Of a stretch of 5,970 bases of DNA, positions 1 through 4,888 are shown one piece after another. Location: positions 1 to 5,970 of the forward strand of contig CAMTGL010000133.1 of NCBI GenBank assembly GCA_947071955.1, in the 5' to 3' direction. Every line of letters begins with the position of its first letter. Position 1 is the first letter of the stretch. Below the pieces are notes generated by a model. The model had not been told where the DNA came from and ran no database searches. It saw only the letters and a list, made by a program, of their open reading frames with translations. A program made the position numbers and the translations under genes. The DNA comes from an uncultured Plesiomonas sp. Lineage in GTDB: Bacteria; Pseudomonadota; Gammaproteobacteria; Enterobacterales; CAMTGL01.

Positions 1-381
1 TGTAGCCGCGTTTTTTGCACCTGCACTATTATTTGCACCTACACTATCTGCCGATGGTTGCTGTTGCAGGCTGCTATCCCACAATGATCGCGAACGGATG
101 ATGCCAGACGGAGAGCTGACCTGCCAATAAAGCCCGCTGTAGGGCTGGCGAAAACGCGGATCACTGAGTAATCCGGTAACAACCGGTTTTCCCTCAGCAG
201 ATAATTCAATTCGTGCGCTCAGTTCATCAAGGTACAGCGTCAGGGTTTTACTGGCTTCATCTCGTAAATAGTGGTTAAAAATAGCGGGTAACAGCACGCC
301 TGCGGTAAGTAATACCAGCAGTAACCACCCAATGGTTGCACCCAACACCCGCTGACGCAGGCTGACAGGGCTACTGATCAT
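1..381 (-). CDS. Sensor histidine kinase, N-terminal part (3' end outside the window)
   Basis: The first 127 codons of a membrane sensor kinase are open from the ATG at 381-379 to the window edge. What is visible is a short basic cytoplasmic start, one strong hydrophobic segment at about residues 13-35, and then a periplasmic sensor region. That region carries the motif DPRFRQPYSGLYWQ (residues 74-87), which is typical of periplasmic domains in QseC/PhoQ-like kinases of Gammaproteobacteria. The second membrane segment, HAMP, HisKA and ATPase domains must lie to the left of position 1 and are not seen. The start codon overlaps the end of the response regulator gene by 11 bases (ATGATCAGTAG), which implies translational coupling and makes the two a cognate pair. 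By family knowledge it would autophosphorylate on a histidine and pass the phosphate to that regulator. Residues about 113-124 contain a short duplicated Ser/Ala-Gly-Ala-Asn element. The ligand is unknown. Confidence 0.88.
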   Translation of the reverse strand, partial: MISSPVSLRQRVLGATIGWLLLVLLTAGVLLPAIFNHYLRDEASKTLTLYLDELSARIELSAEGKPVVTGLLSDPRFRQPYSGLYWQVSSPSGIIRSRSLWDSSLQQQPSADSVGANNSAGAKNAAT

Positions 382-1030
382 TAATCCGGTAGCCTAAACC
401 ACGGACGGTCTGAATAATCTGGCTATCAATTTTCCGCCTGATCCGCCCGATAAAAACTTCAATGGTGTTGGAGTCACGATCAAAATCCTGTTGATAAATA
501 CGTTCAACCAAATCGGTACGGGAGACAACTTTCCCTTGATTGTGCATTAAATATGCTAAGACTTTATATTCCAGTGAGGTCAAATCGACGGTTTTACCTT
601 GCCATGTCACACCAGCTGTTTGGGTATTGAGCGTTAATGCCCCAATCTGCAACACTGAGGCGGCATGCCCTGCTGCACGGCGACGCTGTACAGATAACCG
701 AGCCACCAGCTCGGCCATCTGGAACGGTTTGGTTAAATAGTCATCTGCGCCGGCATTGAGGCCATCAATGCGCTGATGTAACTCAGTACGCGCACTTAAA
801 ATAATAATCGGTGTATGAATGTGCTCTGACCGCAAGCTACGTAATACGGTCAGACCATCGAGTTTAGGCAGGCCAAGATCGAGCACAATAGCATCCCAGG
901 TTTCACTGGTTGCTCGGTACAACGCATCAATACCGTCGTGCGATTGTTCAACTGTCCATTGATGTTGGGTGAGCGCCTCGGCGATTTGTGCCGCCAGTGT
1001 CTGCTCATCTTCTACCACCAGTACTTTCAT
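371..1030 (-). CDS. OmpR/PhoP-family response regulator (QseB-like)
   Basis: This is a complete 219-residue two-domain transcription factor. The receiver domain (about 1-115) has every expected residue: the acidic pair E7/D8, the phospho-acceptor D51 in VLDLGLPKLDG, S79 in the switch position and K101 in LTKPF. The C-terminal winged helix (about 127-217) shows the OmpR-type signatures LTSLEYKVLAYL, the recognition-helix region SNTIEVFIGRIRRKI and the closing hairpin TVRGLGYRI. It is expected to act in the cytoplasm as a phosphorylation-dependent dimer binding direct DNA repeats. A modest Shine-Dalgarno sequence, GGGAT, lies 5 bases before the ATG. It is followed by the kinase gene with an 11-base overlap and preceded by a PepSY gene 91 bases upstream. 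Closest in character to QseB, PmrA or CarR/BqsR; I cannot choose between these from sequence alone, so no symbol is given. Confidence 0.95.
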   Translation of the reverse strand: MKVLVVEDEQTLAAQIAEALTQHQWTVEQSHDGIDALYRATSETWDAIVLDLGLPKLDGLTVLRSLRSEHIHTPIIILSARTELHQRIDGLNAGADDYLTKPFQMAELVARLSVQRRRAAGHAASVLQIGALTLNTQTAGVTWQGKTVDLTSLEYKVLAYLMHNQGKVVSRTDLVERIYQQDFDRDSNTIEVFIGRIRRKIDSQIIQTVRGLGYRINDQ

Positions 1031-1055
1031 GTACGATCCCGTATAGCGATATCGA

Positions 1056-1106
1056 TAATGCGTTATCTGTAATGAACACTGCCGCTAATGCTCATTAACC
1101 GTAATG
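1056..1106 (-). promoter_or_regulatory. CATTA direct-repeat array upstream of the response regulator
   Basis: The 91-base gap between the PepSY gene and the regulator gene contains four identical CATTA pentamers on the minus strand. On the plus strand they read TAATG at 1056-1060, 1070-1074, 1086-1090 and 1102-1106. Start-to-start spacings are 14, 16 and 16 bases. The third copy is also half of a perfect dyad, TAATG-CT-CATTA (1086-1097). Direct repeats are the usual target of OmpR-family dimers, so this could be an autoregulatory site, but no clear sigma-70 promoter accompanies it. The spacing is longer than the usual 10-11 bases, and the gap is AT-biased, so chance is possible. Confidence 0.3.
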
Positions 1107-1121
1107 TAAACGCGTGGTTTG

Positions 1122-1559
1122 TCACTTATCATCAATCGGTGCAATGTTTCGCTTCAAGACTTTCTCAAGATGGCGACCTTTTATCTTGATCACTTGCAAA
1201 GTCATGGCATTGTATTTCACTTTGATCAGGTTGTTTTCTACACTGAGCAGCTTTAATTCATACTCCCAGATATCATCATCTTCATCTAGCTCAACTTCGA
1301 TAATCCGGCCATAGAAATCTTTCTCAACCTGAGCCAGCAATGCACTATATGGTTGTATCAGCCCTGCTTTAGTTGCTGCCAATGCGGTATCTTGCACGTC
1401 ATCATCAAACTCTAGTGGCGGGGGTGCATGATGAGGCGGTAACAGATCAGCCTGTGCCTGTATCGGCATAGCAAAGCTTAACGTCACTGCCAGCAATAGC
1501 GTCTGTAATATCGCTAATAGTTGTGCTGATAATTCAGTGTGCTTCATGAAATGACTCAT
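1122..1559 (-). CDS. Periplasmic PepSY-domain protein
   Basis: With the ATG at 1559 this is a 145-residue exported protein. A hydrophobic segment at about residues 14-31 and AQA-D at 35-38 form a signal peptide. A Pro/His linker (LLPPHHAPPP) follows, and then one PepSY domain (about 58-134). The domain shows the family pattern of an alpha helix, then YGRIIEVELDEDDDIWEYELKL and a final VKYNAMTLQVIKIKG strand pair. Single-PepSY periplasmic proteins often sit next to two-component genes and are thought to modulate or respond to them; the job here is inferred. The start is uncertain. A TTG at 1586 has no ribosome binding site. The ATG at 1559 has a weak GGAT-containing sequence close by. The ATG at 1547 would also leave an intact signal peptide. 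The acidic DEDDD run and the His pair could bind cations, but this is a guess. It is probably co-transcribed with the regulator and kinase. Confidence 0.82.
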   Translation of the reverse strand: MSHFMKHTELSAQLLAILQTLLLAVTLSFAMPIQAQADLLPPHHAPPPLEFDDDVQDTALAATKAGLIQPYSALLAQVEKDFYGRIIEVELDEDDDIWEYELKLLSVENNLIKVKYNAMTLQVIKIKGRHLEKVLKRNIAPIDDK

Positions 1560-1604
1560 CTGATCCGTAACAGCCGGTAGCGGCAAGGTTTATTGATACT
1601 TCCC

Positions 1605-1627
1605 GTTATATACAGGATCGCTTATAT
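1605..1627 (-). promoter_or_regulatory. Possible -10 region(s) upstream of the PepSY gene
   Basis: The minus strand reads CTATATAAG and then GTATATAACGGG in the gap before the PepSY gene. TATAAC (plus positions 1605-1610) matches five of six bases of the sigma-70 -10 consensus, and the TATATAAG just upstream is a second candidate. A -35 element is poor: TTTTCT, 17 bases upstream, has only three matches. This would give the PepSY-regulator-kinase genes a promoter separate from that of the YgiW-like gene. Weak call, made by eye. Confidence 0.25.
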
Positions 1628-1684
1628 AGAAAATAACATGCACCATTACCGCTCTGTTTTTACCCGTTATAACCGTATTACCCA

Positions 1685-2071
1685 TTACAGCAGTTGAATA
1701 CGTTTAGCTTCAAGTTCTGACTTAGTGATACCGGTTTCATATTCCCCGTACAAGCGCACTTTGGTTTTATCGGTAACGCCTTGTGGCATGACGACATCAT
1801 GGTCAATTTCCACGGTAATCTGCTGTTTTCCATCACTAAATGTGTAGTGTTTGGCATCAACCTGACTGGTCAAATAGCCATCTATCACGACATTATGGTC
1901 TTTAAACGGCGTTTTCATTGCCTGTAATTCTGCAATAGTGGTGGTTTTCACCGGCCCCTGATAAGCATTTTGGCTGACTGCCGCAGGAATATTAGTTGCG
2001 TGGTGATCGGCAGCCATTGCAGAAGCAGAGGTCAGCAGTAATACAGCGGTAACGATAGCAACAGGTTTCAT
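1685..2071 (-). CDS. YgiW/YdeI-family periplasmic BOF (OB-fold) stress protein
   Basis: This complete 128-residue protein has a classic signal peptide (hydrophobic residues about 4-18, cleavage near ASAMA-A at 20-21). One BOF domain (bacterial OB-fold, formerly DUF388) spans about residues 38-128. Family landmarks are YQGP at 37-40, VVIDGYLTSQ, the HYTFSDGKQQITVEIDHD core at 75-92 and VRLYGEY at 105-111. E. coli YgiW is about the same length and shares the QGP and V-x-IDH elements. Relatives (YgiW/VisP, YdeI, and CarO of Pseudomonas) act in the periplasm in tolerance to peroxide, cations or cationic peptides, and several are controlled by QseBC- or CarSR-type systems. Here the gene leads a same-strand set with PepSY, regulator and kinase genes, as ygiW does with qseBC in some bacteria. 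A strong GAGGAG lies 6 bases before the ATG, inside an inverted repeat (separate entry). Confidence 0.9.
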   Translation of the reverse strand: MKPVAIVTAVLLLTSASAMAADHHATNIPAAVSQNAYQGPVKTTTIAELQAMKTPFKDHNVVIDGYLTSQVDAKHYTFSDGKQQITVEIDHDVVMPQGVTDKTKVRLYGEYETGITKSELEAKRIQLL

Positions 2072-2075
2072 GGTG

Positions 2076-2105
2076 TACTCCTCAAGTAATTAATAGGAGT
2101 ATTAA
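2076..2105 (-). promoter_or_regulatory. Shine-Dalgarno site and overlapping dyads before the YgiW-like gene
   Basis: GAGGAG (plus 2078-2083) lies 6 bases before the ATG and fixes that start. Two overlapping dyads cover it. In one, TACTCCT (2095-2101 on the minus strand) is perfectly complementary to AGGAGTA (2076-2082), giving 7 pairs around a 12-base loop and burying the Shine-Dalgarno bases. The other is the palindrome TTAATACTCCTATTAA (2090-2105), with 6-base arms. TTTAAT at 2101-2106 could also be a -10 box. If so, transcription would start inside the structure and the dyad would act on DNA rather than RNA. Confidence 0.45.
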
Positions 2106-2151
2106 ACACCTTGTTGACTTAATCTGAGCTGAGGAATTTATTCATATTCTG

Positions 2152-2169
2152 TTCATTTTTGTAAATGAA
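2152..2169 (-). repeat. AT-rich inverted repeat just after the DUF1496-like gene
   Basis: TTCATTT (2152-2158) and AAATGAA (2163-2169) are perfect 7-base arms around a 4-base spacer. The repeat starts 4 bases past the stop codon of the gene ending at 2174. A transcript hairpin here would be weak, and no run of U follows, so it is not a convincing terminator. It may equally be part of the upstream control region of the YgiW-like gene. Confidence 0.3.
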
Positions 2170-2173
2170 TTCG

Positions 2174-2683
2174 TCACTGCTGCTCACTATTAGGCTTAAA
2201 AATCTGCCATTCGAGCGGGCTGTTAGTAAACTCTGGTTTTTGTTTGATACAGCGCATTACGCTATTTCCAACATCCAGCAATGCGCCTTCAGAGTAACGT
2301 TGGTCAGCGTAATAGCAGGCAGAGCCTTGCATTAACGCCCCGCTGTCAATATTAAGCTTGATACGGTCAGAGTTTCCCCAACGTGTAGTGCTGGTGTTAG
2401 CTTCAGTTGTTGATGTCAGCGAATCAGCACCCGCCGCAATTAGGTTATTTGAGAGCGTTTGATTACGGTTTCCGGTGCTAAATACTGTACTATTTTGCAT
2501 GCCCTGCACACCGGTGGTTACAAGGTCTGCATAGGTTGTACTACTGAATCCACCGCTAAGCAGTATGCAATAACAAGCCACCCGCCACCCACGTGCGCCA
2601 ATAACATACCGGAATAAAAACAGAGGTAATTTTCGCCATATCTGTAACTGTGCTAACGGTTCAGAGCGCAAAATCTGAGACAT
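2174..2683 (-). CDS. Secreted protein of unknown function, DUF1496-like C-terminal domain
   Basis: This 169-residue protein starts at an ATG with a strong AAGGAG 5 bases upstream, so the start is well supported. The N-terminus is odd: about 34 residues, including a partly hydrophobic stretch LPLFLFRYVIGA (19-30) and basic RGWR, precede the apparent signal core VACYCILLSGGF. A likely cleavage site is TYA-D at 50-53. The mature part begins with a polar Asn/Ser/Thr-rich region (about 60-103). It ends with a compact domain (about 107-161) holding two cysteines, C123 in GSACYYADQRYSEGA and C145 in VMRC, followed by PLEWQI. The C-YY-x(4)-YSEGA-x(n)-C-x(n)-LEWQ layout resembles my memory of the DUF1496 family, whose function is unknown; a disulphide between the cysteines is an inference. 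It lies 61 bases after topB with no obvious terminator between, so read-through is possible. Confidence 0.75.
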   Translation of the reverse strand: MSQILRSEPLAQLQIWRKLPLFLFRYVIGARGWRVACYCILLSGGFSSTTYADLVTTGVQGMQNSTVFSTGNRNQTLSNNLIAAGADSLTSTTEANTSTTRWGNSDRIKLNIDSGALMQGSACYYADQRYSEGALLDVGNSVMRCIKQKPEFTNSPLEWQIFKPNSEQQ

Positions 2684-2688
2684 AAAAA

Positions 2689-2694
2689 CTCCTT
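2689..2694 (-). promoter_or_regulatory. Shine-Dalgarno site of the DUF1496-like gene
   Basis: AAGGAG on the minus strand sits 5 bases (all T) before the ATG at 2683-2681. It decides the start and therefore supports the long N-terminal region of the product. It directly follows the last of three ATGAAAA repeats and overlaps it. Confidence 0.75.
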
Positions 2695-2726
2695 TTCATG
2701 AGATACTTTTCATCGTGTATTTTCAT
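2693..2726 (-). repeat. Three ATGAAAA direct repeats
   Basis: On the minus strand ATGAAAA occurs at 2726-2720, 2713-2707 and 2699-2693, with start-to-start distances of 13 and 14 bases. They fill most of the 61-base gap between topB and the DUF1496-like gene. The last copy runs into the ribosome binding site. They may be a regulator or RNA-protein binding array, or coincidence in an A-rich leader. Confidence 0.5.
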
Positions 2727-2744
2727 AAGATCGAAGACAAAGCA

Positions 2745-4772
2745 TCAGCCCTGACTCTTTTTACCTGCCGCACTGCGTTTGGCGGGTGTTTTTTTGCTGC
2801 GGCTACTGGCCACCGTACTCTGGTCTGTTTTTTTAGTGCTAGCACGTTTTACTGTACCCGTGCGTTTACGGGAGGGTGTTGTGTTTTCTACCACCGCAGA
2901 TTGCATTTGTTGGATACCGCTTAGTGCCTGTGGTGTACGTGACTGTCTAGCCTTTTCAATGAGTTGCTGCAACTGTGCAATCAATGGCTGCATAAAGTCA
3001 TCATAACGGCACTGTTTTTCACTGACTGCGGTCAAAGTTGACTCCCACTGCGCGGTCATATCCGGTCGAGTAGCAACATCCGGTAAGCTGTGGATCAGAG
3101 CACGACCTGCCGGCGTTGATTGAATCGTACGCCCTTTTTTGTGCAGAAATTGTCGCTTAAACAGTAGTTCGATAATACCGGCTCGGGTCGCCTCAGTGCC
3201 TAAACCGTCGGTTGCACGTAGCACTTTTTTCAGATCTTTATCTTGTACAAAACGGGCAATACCGGTCATCGCAGAAAGCAGTGTTGCATCGGTAAAAGCG
3301 CGCGGGGGCTGGGTCTCTTTGTGCAGCACCTCACCGAGATCACAGGTTAGAACATCCCCTTTACTGACGGCGGGTAACGGCGCGCTGCTCTCATCATCTT
3401 TCTCTTCATCTTGCTTGCCTTGCAACGCTTTCCAGCCAGCGGTTTGCAAGTTACGCGCCTGCGCATGGAATTTACCGCCATCAATAGTCAGACGAATTTT
3501 GCATTTACGGTACTCGGCATCCGCGCAAAATTGCATCAGGTATTGACGAGCAATCAAGGTATACACTTTTTGTTCATCCGCCGTTAGATTGGCCGGTTTC
3601 GTACGGGCGGTTGGAATAATCGCATGGTGAGCATCTACTTTGCCATCATCCCAACAGCGTCCACGCTGTTGTGCGTCAAACCCTGCATGTGAGGCATCAA
3701 GCGAGGCTGCATGTACCGTCAACGCATTCAGTACCGCATGCCGATCAGCAAAGTGCTCTGCGGGTAAGTAGCGGCTGTCAGATCGTGGATAGGTGATCAG
3801 TTTGTGCGTTTCATATAGTTTCTGACAGGTATCCAACACCTGCTGAGCACTCAGCCCAAAGGCTTTCGCGGCATCAATTTGCAACGCTGAAAGTGAAAAA
3901 GGCAGTGGTGGTTGATCTTTTTCGCGCTTATCTTCGTAATCATCAACCTGCGCGGGTTGACCGCTGATCCTTGCGGCAACATGCTGCGCCAATTTCAGGC
4001 TGATAATCCGCCCCTCTTCATCCTGATAGGGCTCAGTGGCTTCACTCGGCTGCCACTGTGCGCAGAAGGTTTCGTGGGTAGGTGTTTGAATATGCGCCCG
4101 CACTTCATAATAGGTTCGGGGGATAAAGTGCTCTATCTCTTCATCACGCCGCACCACTAAGCCCAAAATCGGGGTCTGTACCCGACCAACCGAAAGCACA
4201 CCCTTGTAACCTGCCCGCTGGCCAAGCAGTGTGTAGGCACGGGTCATGTTTATGCCATATAGCCAATCGGCACGCGCACGCGCCAGTGCGGAAACACACA
4301 GGGGGATAAACTCCCGATTAGGCCGCAAGCGGCTAATCGCCCGCGTAACAGCCGAAGGGTTTAAATCATTAATCAGGCAACGCTGAATATCCGTTGCAGC
4401 CGCTGCCGATAACGGCAGGTATTGCAGCACTTCATCCACCAAAAGTTGCCCTTCTCGGTCAGGGTCACCGGCATGGACAATTTGTGTCGCCTTTTTGACC
4501 AATGAGGCCAATACGTTGAGCTGTTTGCGGGAGGAGGGTTTCGGTTGCAACTGCCATTTTTGCGGAACTATTGGTAAATGCAGTAAATTCCAGCGTGCGT
4601 ACTGCTCGCCATAAGCATCAGGTTCGGCCTGCTCAAGCAAGTGGCCGATACACCAACTCACCACATTTCCCTCACCACACTCAATATAGCCATCTTGCTT
4701 TCGGTGTGGTTTTGGCAATACATCGGCAATAGCACGACCAAGACTGGGTTTTTCCGCGATGAAAAGACGCAT
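2745..4772 (-). CDS. topB: DNA topoisomerase III (type IA)
   Basis: This complete 675-residue enzyme cuts one DNA strand through a 5'-phosphotyrosine and passes another, mainly decatenating replication and recombination intermediates. The Toprim domain at the N-terminus has E7 in LFIAEKPS and the metal-binding D103/D105 in AGDPDREG. The active-site motif LITYPRSDSRYLP puts the catalytic tyrosine at 328. These numbers equal those of E. coli TopB, which supports the ATG at 4772 over a TTG two codons upstream; AAAGG also lies 6 bases before this ATG. Other family blocks are LSVGRVQTPILGLVVRR (about 193-209), ALQIDAAKAFGLSAQQVLD and DGLGTEATRAGIIELL (about 522-537). There are no C-terminal zinc fingers, as usual for TopB. 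The last 43 residues are a Lys/Arg/Ser/Thr/Ala-rich tail that makes it slightly longer than the 653-residue E. coli protein. No frameshift or missing key residue is seen. Confidence 0.98.
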   Translation of the reverse strand: MRLFIAEKPSLGRAIADVLPKPHRKQDGYIECGEGNVVSWCIGHLLEQAEPDAYGEQYARWNLLHLPIVPQKWQLQPKPSSRKQLNVLASLVKKATQIVHAGDPDREGQLLVDEVLQYLPLSAAAATDIQRCLINDLNPSAVTRAISRLRPNREFIPLCVSALARARADWLYGINMTRAYTLLGQRAGYKGVLSVGRVQTPILGLVVRRDEEIEHFIPRTYYEVRAHIQTPTHETFCAQWQPSEATEPYQDEEGRIISLKLAQHVAARISGQPAQVDDYEDKREKDQPPLPFSLSALQIDAAKAFGLSAQQVLDTCQKLYETHKLITYPRSDSRYLPAEHFADRHAVLNALTVHAASLDASHAGFDAQQRGRCWDDGKVDAHHAIIPTARTKPANLTADEQKVYTLIARQYLMQFCADAEYRKCKIRLTIDGGKFHAQARNLQTAGWKALQGKQDEEKDDESSAPLPAVSKGDVLTCDLGEVLHKETQPPRAFTDATLLSAMTGIARFVQDKDLKKVLRATDGLGTEATRAGIIELLFKRQFLHKKGRTIQSTPAGRALIHSLPDVATRPDMTAQWESTLTAVSEKQCRYDDFMQPLIAQLQQLIEKARQSRTPQALSGIQQMQSAVVENTTPSRKRTGTVKRASTKKTDQSTVASSRSKKTPAKRSAAGKKSQG

Positions 4773-4778
4773 TGACAA

Positions 4779-4783
4779 CCTTT
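4779..4783 (-). promoter_or_regulatory. Shine-Dalgarno site of topB
   Basis: AAAGG on the minus strand is 6 bases upstream of the ATG at 4772-4770. It lies too close to the alternative TTG (4778-4776) to serve that codon, so it favours the shorter reading that matches E. coli TopB numbering. Confidence 0.65.
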
Positions 4784-4823
4784 ATGATAAATCGCTTTGT
4801 GATATACAGCATAAACCGTGAAG

Positions 4824-4856
4824 CACAGGCCACCTAAACGTGCAATGCGGCCTGTG
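4824..4856 (-). terminator. GC-rich hairpin between mnmH and topB, possible terminator
   Basis: CACAGGCC (4824-4831) and GGCCTGTG (4849-4856) are perfect 8-base arms. In the minus-strand RNA two more pairs extend the stem (G-U, then C-G), closing a 13-base loop; on the plus strand the first of these is an A-C mismatch. This asymmetry fits a structure working in the minus-strand transcript coming from mnmH. The sequence after it (CTTCACGGTTTATG) has no clean U run, so termination efficiency is doubtful. A small ACCCA-TAT-TGGGT hairpin followed by GAGTACTTTTT also lies right at the mnmH stop (4877-4889). Confidence 0.4.
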
Positions 4857-4888
4857 TTATAACGTAAAAAGTACTCACCCAATATGGG

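Noticed and set aside
1584..1586. TTG at 1586 as the start of the PepSY protein
   Set aside because: There is no ribosome binding site before it, and it would add residues ahead of a signal peptide that is complete from the ATG at 1559 or 1547.
2101..2120. BqsR/CarR-type TTAAG-N6-TTAAG box before the YgiW-like gene
   Set aside because: TTAA elements are present, but the spacing and second half do not match that box, so no regulator-specific claim is made.
2152..2169. Intrinsic terminator after the DUF1496-like gene
   Set aside because: The stem is almost all A-T and is not followed by a U run.
3139..3546. Plus-strand open frame of 135 codons inside topB
   Set aside because: It lies wholly antisense to a highly conserved enzyme and shows no domain, signal sequence or ribosome binding site; the composition is that of a shadow frame.
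4776..4778. TTG two codons upstream as the topB start
   Set aside because: The ATG at 4772 has AAAGG at 6 bases and gives active-site numbers identical to E. coli TopB; the Shine-Dalgarno sequence would abut the TTG.
4658..4882. Minus-strand 74-codon open frame across the topB start and upstream gap
   Set aside because: It overlaps topB in another frame, and the conserved TopB N-terminus explains this DNA; no supporting start signal was seen.
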